Of a stretch of 64,000 nt of DNA, positions 1 through 8,536 are shown one piece after another. The translations under genes were made by a program, and so were the position numbers. The DNA is from Bacillus sp. OxB-1 (GTDB taxonomy: Bacteria > Bacillota > Bacilli > Bacillales_A > Planococcaceae). The DNA lies in assembly GCF_000829195.1 (NCBI RefSeq), contig NZ_AP013294.1, positions 3,235,001 to 3,299,000 of the forward strand, written 5' to 3'. Every line of letters starts with the position of its first letter. Positions within the stretch are counted from its first letter, which is position 1. The notes under the pieces are model-generated. The model was not told the origin of the DNA, made no database searches, and worked only from the letters and a program-made list of their open reading frames with translations.

Positions 1-916
1 CCGTGTCCCCATTTTCCGTTGCACCTGAATCAGGACCCTCCACTTCTGGAGAAGTTAGTCCATCCAACGGTTTTTCCGTTTCTTGTCCGATTGGAGTAGA
101 TGGCTCCTCGGATATGGATTGGAACCGGTCCACAAGAAGATGGTTCACTTTCTGGATGGGCAGCGAGATGACAGGCGGTCCGGCAACTCGGGCGGCAAAA
201 CTATCTTCCTTGAAATAAAATACGAGGGCATCATCCGTGACAGCAAAGTTCTCAAAGTGGGTCCAGTCCGCTTTCGTATACTGCTCGACTGCTTCCGTCC
301 TAATATAATTTTCCAGCGAAGCATCTGCAGAGATCGCTTCCTTGACAATATGCGACAATTTCTCCAAACGGTTTTGATTGCCGCCTAGCAGGTTCGTTAA
401 GGAAATGCTTTCGCCCGTTTCCGGGTTGAGATGGAAGGAACGGATTTCCGACGTACCATCTTTTCCGCCTGTGAACATATTCGTCACCAGCACGAACGAA
501 TAACTCCCTGAATGGTGAGGCATCGTTTCAAACGAAACATTGAGCTCCCCGTCTGGATCCATCCCCAGTTTTTTATTTTCTTTCATTAATACGAGATAAT
601 TGTCTTTTGCGGTGTTGATATATGTCGACACTTCTTCATTGAAATCCGTATGTAAGCTTTGTGGATATTGGATAGCGTAAGGTGCAAAGCGATCGTTCGA
701 TGTTTCTGTGATGATTTTGATGCCTGGATAATTGGAGTCGATCGATTCCACAATGGTCGGTGCCGCACTCTGCCTCTCCTTTTTCGATGACGCGGCTGCT
801 TCTTGCTTTTGAGTGTGAAAGATGAGATAGATCGCTGCCACCGTCAGGGTGATGATCGTCACCGAAAATGTAAAATCAATCCAATAGGAACGTCTTCTCC
901 TATTTATTTTCTTCAT
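1..916 (-). CDS. PdaC-like cell-wall polysaccharide deacetylase, N-terminal part (runs off the left edge)
   Basis: The reading frame starts at an ATG (914-916) preceded by AAAGGAG and stays open to position 1, so only about 305 residues are visible and the C-terminus is missing. Residues 1-11 are strongly basic (MKKINRRRRS), followed by one membrane segment at about 13-32, so the protein is membrane-anchored with an outside C-terminal part. The visible region resembles the DUF4163/DUF3298 pair seen in B. subtilis PdaC and RsiV, ending in an acidic Ser/Pro/Glu-rich linker at about 275-305. In PdaC such a linker precedes a NodB-type deacetylase domain acting on peptidoglycan; that domain would lie beyond the window, so the catalytic assignment is inference. 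The alternative is an RsiV-like lysozyme-binding protein without a deacetylase. Confidence 0.6.
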   Translation of the reverse strand, partial: MKKINRRRRSYWIDFTFSVTIITLTVAAIYLIFHTQKQEAAASSKKERQSAAPTIVESIDSNYPGIKIITETSNDRFAPYAIQYPQSLHTDFNEEVSTYINTAKDNYLVLMKENKKLGMDPDGELNVSFETMPHHSGSYSFVLVTNMFTGGKDGTSEIRSFHLNPETGESISLTNLLGGNQNRLEKLSHIVKEAISADASLENYIRTEAVEQYTKADWTHFENFAVTDDALVFYFKEDSFAARVAGPPVISLPIQKVNHLLVDRFQSISEEPSTPIGQETEKPLDGLTSPEVEGPDSGATENGDT

Positions 917-1021
917 AAAAAATCTCCTTTTCTATTGGTAAAAAGTTAGACGGGGCATCTTCGAAAATAGTTTCGAAAAAAGAGGATTCAAGTAAATAAT
1001 TGGCGAAAAATCTATGATTCA

Positions 1022-1050
1022 AGTATACAGGAGATTGTCTTAAAACCCAA
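1022..1050 (-). promoter_or_regulatory. Putative SigA promoter of the PdaC-like gene
   Basis: Read leftward, a TTGGGT -35 (1045-1050) is followed after 17 bp by a perfect TATACT -10 (1022-1027), about 105 bp upstream of the start codon. The -35 is weak. This promoter and the trhO promoter are the only signals seen in the 344-bp divergent spacer 917-1260. Confidence 0.4.
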
Positions 1051-1125
1051 TAGATGTTGCGTGTCGAAAAAACTGAATTTCATTGTCGATGTTTCTGTTT
1101 ATGTAAAAAGTACGAATGAAACCAC

Positions 1126-1154
1126 TTTTCCATCCTGTAAATATGTGATACAAT
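1126..1154 (+). promoter_or_regulatory. Putative extended -10 promoter of trhO
   Basis: A TACAAT hexamer (1149-1154) carries an upstream TG at the extended -10 position (1146-1147). The best -35 at 17 bp spacing is the poor TTTTCC (1126-1131), as expected when an extended -10 compensates. The start codon is about 107 bp downstream. Confidence 0.35.
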
Positions 1155-1260
1155 AACAGAACCCGGATCTTGCAAATGCGGGCTTACTTTTGCATGTCTA
1201 AAATTAACTTTAATATTTTGCCGATCCGGATGTACTTTAAAATAAGGTGGGTAAAAGGAA

Positions 1261-2235
1261 ATGGAAAAAGGCACATACCGGGTTCTTCTGTATTATAAGT
1301 ACGTACCGATCGAAGACCCTGAAACGTTTGCTGCGGAGCATTTGGCAGCATGCAAGGAAATCGGCTTGAAAGGGCGCATTCTCGTTGGAGCGGAAGGGAT
1401 CAACGGTACTTGTTCAGGTACTATCGCCCAGACGGATACTTATATGGAACTATTGAGAAGCGATAGCCGCTTCCAAGACATCGTTTTTAAAATTGACGAA
1501 GCGGATGGACACGCGTTCAAGAAAATGCACGTACGGCCGCGCAAAGAAATCGTCAACTTGAGTTTGGACGAGGATATCAATCCAAATGAATTGACGGGTA
1601 AACGGTTAAGCCCTGAAGAGTGGTTCAAACAGATGCAGGCGGAAGATACGGTCATCATCGATGCACGGAACGATTATGAATATGACTTAGGTCACTTCCG
1701 CGGGGCAGTCCGTCCGGATATCGAGAACTTCCGCGATCTCCCGCAATGGATTCGCGATAACAAGGAGCAATTCGAAGGGAAGAAAATCTTGACGTACTGC
1801 ACGGGCGGGATCCGTTGCGAGAAATTCTCCGGCTGGCTCGTCCGGGAAGGGTTCGAGGATGTTGGCCAATTGCATGGCGGCATCGTAACGTACGGCAAAG
1901 ATCCTGTCGCCAAAGGACAGCTTTGGGATGGACAATGTTATGTATTTGACGAGCGGATTGCAGTTCCGGTCAACCAGGTGGAGCATGTTGTCGTAGGACG
2001 CGACCATTTCGACGGCACGCCATGCGAACGTTATGTAAACTGTGCGAACCCTGAATGTAATGCCAAAATCCTCTGTTCCGAGGAGAACGAGCACCTCTAT
2101 ATGCGCAGCTGCTCGGATGAATGCCGGAAGCATCCAAGAAACCGTTACTTTATCGAACAGAACATGACGGTTGAGGAATACGATCAACGGTTGAAAGAAA
2201 TTAAAAAACATCGAAATGATGTGCACGCAAACTAA
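1261..2235 (+). CDS. trhO: tRNA uridine(34) hydroxylase TrhO (rhodanese family, YbfQ-type)
   Basis: 324 residues, close to the family length. TrhO uses molecular oxygen to hydroxylate the wobble uridine U34 in several tRNAs, giving ho5U, the precursor of mo5U/cmo5U; it acts in the cytosol. The N-terminal part (about 1-100) matches the family's N-terminal domain. A rhodanese fold at about 130-225 carries the active loop [11 protein letters not shown] with Cys180 as the conserved catalytic cysteine. The C-terminal region (about 256-297) is cysteine-rich (CERYVNC, NPEC, SCSDEC) and looks like a zinc-binding knuckle typical of this subfamily. AAGGTGG lies about 12 bases before the ATG. The gene stands alone, divergent from the PdaC-like gene and convergent with the ferredoxin reductase across a shared terminator. 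Confidence 0.93.
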   Translation: MEKGTYRVLLYYKYVPIEDPETFAAEHLAACKEIGLKGRILVGAEGINGTCSGTIAQTDTYMELLRSDSRFQDIVFKIDEADGHAFKKMHVRPRKEIVNLSLDEDINPNELTGKRLSPEEWFKQMQAEDTVIIDARNDYEYDLGHFRGAVRPDIENFRDLPQWIRDNKEQFEGKKILTYCTGGIRCEKFSGWLVREGFEDVGQLHGGIVTYGKDPVAKGQLWDGQCYVFDERIAVPVNQVEHVVVGRDHFDGTPCERYVNCANPECNAKILCSEENEHLYMRSCSDECRKHPRNRYFIEQNMTVEEYDQRLKEIKKHRNDVHAN

Positions 2236-2242
2236 AAAATAA

Positions 2243-2277
2243 GCGGCAGAAAGGGATCCCTTTCCGCCGCTTTTTTT
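2243..2277. terminator. Bidirectional terminator between trhO and the ferredoxin reductase gene
   Basis: The hairpin arms GCGGC-GAAAGG and CCTTTC-GCCGC (2243-2270) pair almost perfectly around GATC. An A-run lies before it and a T-run after it, so it can stop both convergent transcripts. Confidence 0.85.
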
Positions 2278-3262
2278 AGTCTTTGAAGACGCTTGTACTA
2301 TGAAGTGGTTGAAGTTTCGCTTTCGGATCTATATAGGCTTTGGCGTGGTTGATGGCGATTGGCGCTTCGCCAAGTCCTACGGCAATCAGCTTCACCTTGC
2401 CATCGTAGTTCGTTATATCCCCTGCTGCATAGATCCCTTCGATATTCGTCTCCATACGGGAGTTCACCAAGACGGATGTCCGGTCCATCTCCAAGCCCCA
2501 TTCCTTCAACGGCCCGAGTGAGGAGACATTCCCATAGTTGACGATGACTTGATCGACAGGCAGAAGTTGTTCTGTACCGTCTTTTTCGACTAAAAGCACA
2601 TTTTCAACTTGTCCATCCGCCCCATTGATTTGCTTCACCGTTCGGGAAGTCATGACCGTCACGTTCGATTCCATCAATTGATTAACACTTGTTTCATGAG
2701 CAGTAAAGCGTTCCCGGCGATGGACGAGTGTCACTTTTGAAGCAACGTCCTCTAACATCAGCGCCCAGTCCACCGCAGAATCACCTCCTCCGCAAACGAG
2801 GACTTGCCGGTCTTTGAAGAACGCCAAATCCTTGATGCTGTAATGGAGGCTCTTTCCGGCAAAGTTCTCCTCTTCGGCCAGACCTATCTTTCGCGGCTGA
2901 AATGCCCCAATACCTGCAGTCAATAAAATGGTCCTCGTCCGATGCTCTCCTTTATCCGTTTTCAGAACAAAGTGATCCTCTGCCCGAGTTGCCGAAATCG
3001 CAGTCTCTTGCAACAAAATTTCCGGCTTGGAGTATTGGGCTTGTTCCACCAGATTTGCAACGAAATCTTTGGCGAGGACTTTGGGGAATCCACCAACGTC
3101 ATATATATATTTATCGGGGTATAATTCGACCAGCTGCCCGCCCAATTGCGGCAGGCTATCAAGGATTTTCACCGACATTTGTCGCATCCCCGCGTAAAAG
3201 GAAGCGAACAACCCGGTGGGTCCCCCTCCAATGATAGTAATATCAACGATTTCTTCGCTCAT
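2276..3262 (-). CDS. yumC: Ferredoxin/flavodoxin-NADP(+) reductase, YumC (FNR2) type
   Basis: 328 residues. This thioredoxin-reductase-like flavoenzyme passes electrons between NADPH and ferredoxin or flavodoxin in the cytosol. An FAD-binding GGGPTG lies at 12-17, an NADP-binding Rossmann motif CGGGDSAVDWA at about 157-167, and the C-terminal FAD motif AAGDIT at 279-284. The segment just before the NADP motif lacks the redox CxxC of thioredoxin reductases, which separates YumC-type FNR from TrxB. GGAG precedes the start. It is followed on the same transcript direction by nothing nearby and ends at the terminator shared with trhO. B. subtilis YumC is essential; an equivalent role here is inference. 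Confidence 0.9.
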   Translation of the reverse strand: MSEEIVDITIIGGGPTGLFASFYAGMRQMSVKILDSLPQLGGQLVELYPDKYIYDVGGFPKVLAKDFVANLVEQAQYSKPEILLQETAISATRAEDHFVLKTDKGEHRTRTILLTAGIGAFQPRKIGLAEEENFAGKSLHYSIKDLAFFKDRQVLVCGGGDSAVDWALMLEDVASKVTLVHRRERFTAHETSVNQLMESNVTVMTSRTVKQINGADGQVENVLLVEKDGTEQLLPVDQVIVNYGNVSSLGPLKEWGLEMDRTSVLVNSRMETNIEGIYAAGDITNYDGKVKLIAVGLGEAPIAINHAKAYIDPKAKLQPLHSTSVFKD

Positions 3263-3302
3263 CTTCCAACACTCCTATTCATAAGTTGAAAACTTACCTT
3301 CA

Positions 3303-3584
3303 TTATTCCAAATGGGTCTTGCAAAATTCGAGGACCAGCTCCAATTCTTCCTCTTCCAATTCAAAATCGAGCACTTCTTCTGTGGAACGGTCAAAGAAAT
3401 GATAGGATACAACTGCTTTGTCATCGCCATCTTCCTTGTAGAGGACACGCAGGCCCGCTCCTTCTTCCGTGTATAACTCATCGTCCTCGTCCAATGTTAA
3501 ATATAGGCGGAATTCATACCGATCGCCCGTCAGAATTCCAGTGGGATCGACCAGTTTCTCTACCAAGTATTCATCTATTTGCAT
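3303..3584 (-). CDS. Small acidic protein of a Bacillales-specific family (DUF6509-like, tentative)
   Basis: 93 residues with a strongly acidic composition and a C-terminal stretch rich in Glu and Leu (FELEEEELELVLEFCKTH). It has no signal peptide, membrane segment or catalytic motif that can be seen. From memory the opening pattern (EYLVEKLVDPTGILTGDRYEF) resembles the short Bacillus family listed as DUF6509; this is not confirmed. The gene lies 40 bp upstream of the ferredoxin reductase on the same strand, so the two may be co-transcribed. A weak AAGG precedes the ATG. No function is proposed. Confidence 0.7.
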   Translation of the reverse strand: MQIDEYLVEKLVDPTGILTGDRYEFRLYLTLDEDDELYTEEGAGLRVLYKEDGDDKAVVSYHFFDRSTEEVLDFELEEEELELVLEFCKTHLE

Positions 3585-3781
3585 ACAACCATCAGCCTTT
3601 CTTGCTTTTCGCTACTTTCCATAGTACAACATCCGGCGGCATTTTTCATTTTTGGAGCAGTGTCACGACTTCATTGATGAAAAGCGGTATTATTCTGGGC
3701 TTTATAAAAAGTATACTTTTTTGCATTTCGGCTTCCTTTCGGGAACAATAGAAACGAAGAAGAGCAAAAGGAGGGATCGGC

Positions 3782-5482
3782 ATGATCACTTTTGAGAATT
3801 TTAGTTACCAACGGCCTGACATGGACGCGATGAAGAGGTCGTTCCAAGAACTTTTGGCACTGTTTCAATCCGCCGGAACGGTTGAAGAACAAAGTCGGGT
3901 CATTGAACAAATCAATACCATTCGAGGTGAATTTTCGACACAGGAAAATCTCGCATATATCCGCGCTTCGATTGATACAAACGATGAATTTTATCAGAAG
4001 GAGCGGGATTTCTTCGATGAGATCAGTCCCGAATACCAGGAGCTCGAAACGGATTATTATCGGAAGCTCGTATATAGTCCATTCCGTCCCGAACTGGAAA
4101 ATCTATGGGGAAACCAGTTGTTCGCTTTGGCGGATAATGCCATACGCTCATTTTCACCCGATGTGCTGCCTCTCTTACAACAAGAGAATAAATTAGCGTC
4201 GGACTATTCCAAACTGGTCGCTTCCGCGCAAATCCAGTTTGATGGGAAGACTTTGACTTTGGCACAGATGGGCCCTTATACGGAGTCCGCAGATCGGTCC
4301 GTCCGCAAAGCTGCAATGGAAGCATCTTATTCATTTTACAAAACGCATGGAGAACGTTTCGATGAAATTTACGATGAACTGGTGAAGCTGCGGCATGAAA
4401 TCGCAACCAAACTAGGCTTCCGCAACTTTGTCGAACTTGGCTACGTACGGATGAACCGGATCGATTATGACGCAGAAATGGTGAATTCATTCCGGAAACA
4501 AGTGCAAAATCATATCGTCCCTCTCGCCAATCGATTGTATGAACGGCAAGCGAAACGGATTGGCGTGGACAAGTTGAAGTTTTATGATCAAGCGCTCAAC
4601 TTCCCGAACGGCAATGCCGTGCCTCAAGGGGATGCCGAATGGATTGTCGAAAATGGAAAAAAGATGTATGCAGAGTTATCCAAGGAGACCGATGAATTCT
4701 TCCGTTTCATGGTGGAAAGAAAGCTGATGGATCTGGAAGCGAAAAAAGGGAAGGAAGCTGGAGGTTACTGTACGTTCATAGACGATTACGATTCGCCGTT
4801 CATCTTCTCGAACTTCAACGGCACGTCCGGTGACATTGATGTGCTCACCCACGAAGCGGGCCATGCTTTCCAAGTATATTCCAGTCGCTCGATCGGCATC
4901 CCCGAATATTTATGGCCCACTTATGAATCAGCCGAAATCCATTCGATGGGCATGGAGTTTTTCACATGGCCGTGGATGGAGCTGTTTTTCGAGGAACAGA
5001 CCGATAAATATAAATTTGTCCATTTGAGCGACGCTTTGCTGTTCTTGCCGTATGGAGTCGCAGTCGATGAATTCCAGCACGTCGTCTATGAAAACCCGCA
5101 GATGACTCCTGCCGAACGAAAATCGACTTGGAAAGAGATCGAAAAGGTGTATTTGCCAAACCGGGATTATGATGGCCATCCGTATTTGGAATCAGGTGCC
5201 GTCTGGCAAAGGCAATCCCATATTTACTCCAGCCCGTTCTATTACATCGATTATACGCTCGCCCAAATTTGTGCACTGCAATTTTGGAAACGATCCATTG
5301 AAAATCGGGACGAGGCCTGGCGTGATTATGTACATCTTTGCAAACTGGGTGGATCCAAGCCCTTCACAGCCCTTGTGGCAGAAGCCAATCTTCTGTCCCC
5401 TTTCGAGGATGGCTGCGTCAAGTCGGTGATCGGGACAATCGAGGAATGGCTCGATTCGGTTGACGATCAAGCGCTTCGTTGA
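3782..5482 (+). CDS. M3-family oligoendopeptidase (PepF-like zinc metallopeptidase)
   Basis: 566 residues. M3 oligopeptidases cut short peptides in the cytosol and help recycle peptides. The zinc motif HEAGH is at 357-361 (His357 and His361 as ligands, Glu358 as catalytic base). The third zinc ligand is expected to be Glu385 in the ESAEIHSMG segment about 25 residues later. The N-terminal half is helical and has the PepF-like pattern around FRPELENLWG. No signal peptide is seen. AAGGAGG stands 6 bases before the ATG. A TATACT at 3712-3717 could be the -10, with a weak TTATTC 16 bp upstream. Two hairpins follow the gene before the IS91-like element. Confidence 0.9.
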   Translation: MITFENFSYQRPDMDAMKRSFQELLALFQSAGTVEEQSRVIEQINTIRGEFSTQENLAYIRASIDTNDEFYQKERDFFDEISPEYQELETDYYRKLVYSPFRPELENLWGNQLFALADNAIRSFSPDVLPLLQQENKLASDYSKLVASAQIQFDGKTLTLAQMGPYTESADRSVRKAAMEASYSFYKTHGERFDEIYDELVKLRHEIATKLGFRNFVELGYVRMNRIDYDAEMVNSFRKQVQNHIVPLANRLYERQAKRIGVDKLKFYDQALNFPNGNAVPQGDAEWIVENGKKMYAELSKETDEFFRFMVERKLMDLEAKKGKEAGGYCTFIDDYDSPFIFSNFNGTSGDIDVLTHEAGHAFQVYSSRSIGIPEYLWPTYESAEIHSMGMEFFTWPWMELFFEEQTDKYKFVHLSDALLFLPYGVAVDEFQHVVYENPQMTPAERKSTWKEIEKVYLPNRDYDGHPYLESGAVWQRQSHIYSSPFYYIDYTLAQICALQFWKRSIENRDEAWRDYVHLCKLGGSKPFTALVAEANLLSPFEDGCVKSVIGTIEEWLDSVDDQALR

Positions 5483-5492
5483 ATAGATTTGC

Positions 5493-5531
5493 CAAGCTGT
5501 CCCCCCCTTCTCCTAGGGTACAGCTTTTCCA
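5493..5531 (+). terminator. Terminator of the M3 peptidase gene
   Basis: The hairpin AGCTGT-CCC / GGG-ACAGCT is followed by TTTT, starting 10 bases after the stop codon. It is intact, so the adjacent mobile element inserted beyond it. Confidence 0.65.
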
Positions 5532-5552
5532 TCGTCGACAGGAACAAAAGCG

Positions 5553-5840
5553 CTAAAGCGCCTCTGTCCCCGTCCCAGGTGAAATCGATTCACTTGGGAT
5601 TTTTTTCGCTCTATGCATGGTCCCACCACAAAAAGGACATTCAATCTCGACTTCTTCGTTCTGTTTTAAGTCGACCTGAAAGTCTGCCACTACAAAATCG
5701 GGAACGTCATCTAATTCCTGACAATCCCGACACTTAAATTCAATCGTACTTATTTTTTCGTTCAATCCGAACGGGTCATCCTCTTCTAATGATTGTAAAA
5801 ATGCCCGATTCAGTTCATCCAGCTCTTCGTCTGTTGGCAT
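5553..5840 (-). CDS. Small acidic zinc-ribbon protein, accessory ORF of the IS91-like element
   Basis: 95 residues. Two CxxC pairs (CRDC at about 37-40 and CPFC near residue 68-71) suggest one zinc ribbon; the N-terminus is acidic. The start overlaps the last 26 bases of the transposase gene, and GGAGG touches the ATG directly with no spacer, which suggests translational coupling to the transposase instead of independent initiation. The last 16 codons run through the hairpin at 5574-5606, so the true C-terminus may be a by-product of the element's end. Function is unknown; it could be a transposition helper or a passenger. Confidence 0.55.
   Translation of the reverse strand: MPTDEELDELNRAFLQSLEEDDPFGLNEKISTIEFKCRDCQELDDVPDFVVADFQVDLKQNEEVEIECPFCGGTMHRAKKIPSESISPGTGTEAL
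5574..5606 (+). terminator. Second rightward terminator inside the IS91-like region
   Basis: A perfect 10-bp stem CCCAGGTGAA / TTCACTTGGG with a 5-base loop is followed by seven T on the + strand. It overlaps the 3' end of the leftward zinc-ribbon gene and would block read-through from the M3 peptidase gene into the element. Confidence 0.6.
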
Positions 5841-7053
5841 CCTCCGACTTCTCCCATCTTTTAATAATTTTCATGCCCTCCATATAATGATACAGGATTC
5901 CATAATCAGCATGCCAAATCTCCACCAAGTCCATCTCCCGATGGCAACACGGGCAAATAAACGGATCCTGATCAAAAGCCTCTCTCATCCGTTCCCGATA
6001 TGTTTTTCTCTTTTTCCTTCTTTCCAAAAGCATGGAAAGTTGTTTTGTCCGCATGAAGGCATAAAGGCTTAGAATTTGATTTGCCTTCTGATACGATCTT
6101 CTGCTATACAACCCAAAACGGCCCACCATTCTGAAGTGTTTTGGTGGGATGTGCTGTAAAATATTGAACAGGAATCGATAGACCGACTGCTTCACGTCCA
6201 CCCGTTTCCCTGTTTTATGATCTTCATACCAGAACTCGACTTCCTTCCCATCGTATCCGACAATGCGATATTCGGCGATGGCCGGTCTCGCCAAGTATCT
6301 GCCTATGTATTTGGCTGCCCCTTTGGCATCCTTCATTTTCTGTTCTGCGTTCACATAGAATCCTTTCGGATATCGCCTATATAAATCATTGATTAATTCC
6401 TGGGCCTTTGGGTGATCGGGAAACCACTTCTTCATTAAATCGAGTAGCACCTTTTGCCAGGATTTCCGTAAGAATTCATAGGGAATGAAATCACTTGAAC
6501 ACCATTCATTCCGATTATCAATCGCCCCTTCCGTCACTAGGGCATGTATATGTGGATTGAACTTCAGATCCCTTCCGAACGTATGGATGACCGTGATCAC
6601 CCCGGCTTGTAGGTTGCGCTTCCTGCTTTTACGACGATAATAGAATTGGAAGACCCCGGCTACCTGTCTACTCAACTCATTCAATTTTTTGCGGTCGTGG
6701 AAAAAGATATTCCGAAGTTCCTCGGGAATGGTGAATACCATGTGGCGATGCGGCACATTAAAGATTAAGTCCTGCTGTTTGGTGGACCAGTCATCCGTAT
6801 ATTTCTTTCCACACTTATTACAAAAGCGGCTCTTGCATGTGAAACAGACAATGACAGGAGATGGATTCCCTTCACAACCCAGACATTCATATCTCGCATA
6901 TCCGACATCCGAGGATCCACAACGGATTGTTTTCAGGACGGTTTCTTTTATATCCTCTCGATAAGCTTCTGGAAACAAGGTAGAGTGCATTTGCCAAAAC
7001 CCATCGAAATGGTCTTTCAGTATTCTTTTGATGACTCCACTAGTCCCTCTCAT
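5815..7053 (-). CDS. IS91-family transposase (Y2 HUH-type)
   Basis: 412 residues, the usual length for the family. The N-terminal zinc-binding domain has cysteines at 57, 60, 70, 73, 78 and 81 (YECLGC, CFTC, CNKC). The HUH nuclease motif is HIH at 168-170 within FNPHIHALVTEG. The paired catalytic tyrosines of Y2 rolling-circle transposases appear as YIGRY, Tyr249 and Tyr253. A further CPCC cluster lies near the C-terminus (about residue 379). The frame is intact, so the copy could be active. An AAGGG about 12 bases upstream of the ATG is a poor ribosome binding site. Its promoter at 7083-7111 is strong. Confidence 0.9.
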   Translation of the reverse strand: MRGTSGVIKRILKDHFDGFWQMHSTLFPEAYREDIKETVLKTIRCGSSDVGYARYECLGCEGNPSPVIVCFTCKSRFCNKCGKKYTDDWSTKQQDLIFNVPHRHMVFTIPEELRNIFFHDRKKLNELSRQVAGVFQFYYRRKSRKRNLQAGVITVIHTFGRDLKFNPHIHALVTEGAIDNRNEWCSSDFIPYEFLRKSWQKVLLDLMKKWFPDHPKAQELINDLYRRYPKGFYVNAEQKMKDAKGAAKYIGRYLARPAIAEYRIVGYDGKEVEFWYEDHKTGKRVDVKQSVYRFLFNILQHIPPKHFRMVGRFGLYSRRSYQKANQILSLYAFMRTKQLSMLLERRKKRKTYRERMREAFDQDPFICPCCHREMDLVEIWHADYGILYHYMEGMKIIKRWEKSEDANRRRAG

Positions 7054-7082
7054 CGCGTCTCAGTCCCTTCGAGTATACGAAC

Positions 7083-7111
7083 ATTTTATCGAACAGTTAT
7101 CCACAGGTCAA
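7083..7111 (-). promoter_or_regulatory. Strong SigA promoter of the IS91 transposase with a DnaA box in the spacer
   Basis: Read leftward: TTGACC (7106-7111), 17-bp spacer, TAAAAT (7083-7088). Within the spacer, 7097-7105 reads TTATCCACA on the + strand, identical to the consensus DnaA box. Transcription would begin near 7076, about 20 bases before the transposase start. Confidence 0.65.
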
Positions 7112-7140
7112 AATTTTATAATTTCCTAAGCAACGAAAAA
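7111..7140 (-). repeat. 30-bp repeat, copy 1 (upstream of the IS91 transposase)
   Basis: 27 of 30 bases match 10281-10310. The first 19 shared bases, aattttataatttcctaag, are identical. In both places the copy lies between the terminator hairpin of the preceding gene and the start of the next leftward gene. Confidence 0.75.
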
Positions 7141-7173
7141 AGCTGTTCCCCCCAGAATCGGGATGGAACAGCT
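7141..7173. terminator. Terminator downstream of mtaB
   Basis: A perfect 9-bp stem AGCTGTTCC / GGAACAGCT encloses a 15-base loop with further pairing. A T-run follows on both strands (A-run at 7135-7140 and TTTTT at 7175-7179). Confidence 0.85.
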
Positions 7174-7180
7174 GTTTTTC

Positions 7181-8536
7181 TTAGGCAAAGATTTCTTGTT
7201 CGTCTACAACGCGGACAAATTGGCCTTCATTATAAGGGTAGCCCGCTTTGTTAATTTTAACGCGAACGATTTTACCGACCATGGATTCATCAGCCGGAAG
7301 GACGACCTTCAAGTAGTTATCGGTATAGCCTTCATACAAACCACTTTCCGGGTCTTCCTTATATCGCTCTTCCGGAATGACTTCTAGCACTTCATTCTCG
7401 AAGGATGAGGCATATTCTTTCGCCAGCTGGTCGTTCAATTCAAGCAATCGGTGTACTCTTTCATTCTTCACTTCTTCATCCACTTGGTCTTCCATCCGTG
7501 CTGCCGGTGTGCCTGTCCGTTTTGAGTACGGGAAGACATGCAGTTCGGAGAACCGATGATCACGGATGAAATTGTATGTGTCCATGAACTCCTCTTCCGT
7601 CTCACCCGGGAACCCGACAATAACGTCGGAGGTGATCGCCAGTTGAGGAAGGGCTTCCCGCAAACGGTCCAACCGTTCCGCGAAAAATTCCATCGTGTAT
7701 TTCCGGCGCATCCGTTTCAGCACCGTATTGGAACCCGATTGGATTGGAATATGAAGATGGCGTACGACGATTTTGGATTCTTTCAACACTTGAATGACTT
7801 CATCCGTCAACTGGCTCGCTTCGATGGAACTGATGCGAAGCCGTTTCAAGCCTTTCACTTCGGATTCCAGATCACGTAGAAGACGTGCGAGGTTATAATC
7901 CTTCAAATCCTCACCGTAACCTCCCGTATGGATGCCCGTCAGGACAATCTCCAAATAGCCGGCGTCGACAAGCTGTTGGGCTTGGCGGATGACTTCTTGC
8001 GGATCACGTGAACGCATTAAACCGCGCGCCCATGGAATGATGCAAAATGTACAGAAATTATTGCAGCCTTCCTGGATCTTGAGGGAAGCACGGGTCCGAT
8101 CCGTAAATGCCGGGACATCCAGCTCTTCATATACCCGGTTTTTCATAATATTGCGGACCGCATTGATCGGTTGGCGCTCGTTGCGGTATTCGTCGATCAA
8201 GCCAAGCAGCTTCACGCGATCCTGTGTGCCGACGACGATATCCACTCCCGGAATGGCCATGATTTCCGCAGGTGAGGTCTGGGCATAACAACCTGTTACG
8301 CAAATGACGCCGTCCGGGTTTTTTCGGATGGCGCGCCGGATCACCTGGCGGCTTTTCTTGTCACCTGTATTCGTGACAGTGCATGTATTAATCACGTAGA
8401 CGTCCGCATTCTTATCAAAATCTACGCGTTCGTAACCCGCTTCTTTGAAAAGTTGCCAGATCGCCTCCGTCTCATAATGGTTCACTTTGCAACCTAATGT
8501 AGACATAGCTACGGTTTTCGGACGCTCGTAACTCAT
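7181..8536 (-). CDS. mtaB: tRNA t6A37 methylthiotransferase MtaB (radical SAM)
   Basis: 451 residues from the chosen start. MtaB adds a methylthio group at C2 of t6A37, giving ms2t6A in ANN-decoding tRNAs. The UPF0004 domain carries cysteines 16, 52 and 83 for the auxiliary [4Fe-4S] cluster. The radical-SAM motif CNNFCTFC gives Cys158, Cys162 and Cys165. A TRAM-like domain closes the protein. An in-frame ATG at 8548 exists, but AAAGG touches it; the ATG at 8536 has workable spacing and gives MSYERP, so it was preferred. In B. subtilis mtaB (yqeV) follows the dnaJ-prmA-rsmE cluster; here it stands alone beside an IS. Confidence 0.93.
   Translation of the reverse strand: MSYERPKTVAMSTLGCKVNHYETEAIWQLFKEAGYERVDFDKNADVYVINTCTVTNTGDKKSRQVIRRAIRKNPDGVICVTGCYAQTSPAEIMAIPGVDIVVGTQDRVKLLGLIDEYRNERQPINAVRNIMKNRVYEELDVPAFTDRTRASLKIQEGCNNFCTFCIIPWARGLMRSRDPQEVIRQAQQLVDAGYLEIVLTGIHTGGYGEDLKDYNLARLLRDLESEVKGLKRLRISSIEASQLTDEVIQVLKESKIVVRHLHIPIQSGSNTVLKRMRRKYTMEFFAERLDRLREALPQLAITSDVIVGFPGETEEEFMDTYNFIRDHRFSELHVFPYSKRTGTPAARMEDQVDEEVKNERVHRLLELNDQLAKEYASSFENEVLEVIPEERYKEDPESGLYEGYTDNYLKVVLPADESMVGKIVRVKINKAGYPYNEGQFVRVVDEQEIFA

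Larger units (their letters stand above)
5545..7139 (-). mobile_element. IS91-like rolling-circle insertion sequence (limits approximate)
   Basis: About 1.6 kb lies between the intact terminators of two unrelated genes (5493-5531 and 7141-7173). It holds a Y2-type transposase and a small overlapping zinc-ribbon gene, both read leftward. At the transposase 3' side a hairpin-forming segment (5537-5568, with GCGC-TAAA-GCGC inside) abuts GAAC (5542-5545), which read leftward is GTTC. IS91 elements are known to place their origin end beside GAAC/CAAG-type tetranucleotides, so this fits an oriIS end. The 5' side ends in a 30-bp sequence (7111-7140) found again upstream of the endolysin gene. Exact ends are inferred; IS91 makes no target duplication to confirm them. 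Confidence 0.65.

Noticed and set aside
3275-3481. 68-codon frame overlapping the small acidic gene
   Set aside because: It is a shifted frame of the same strand with Lys/Trp-rich shadow composition and no ribosome binding site.
7078-7095. LexA/SOS box suggested by repeated CGAAC near the IS promoter
   Set aside because: The two CGAAC are direct, not inverted, and no GTTCG partner is at the right distance.
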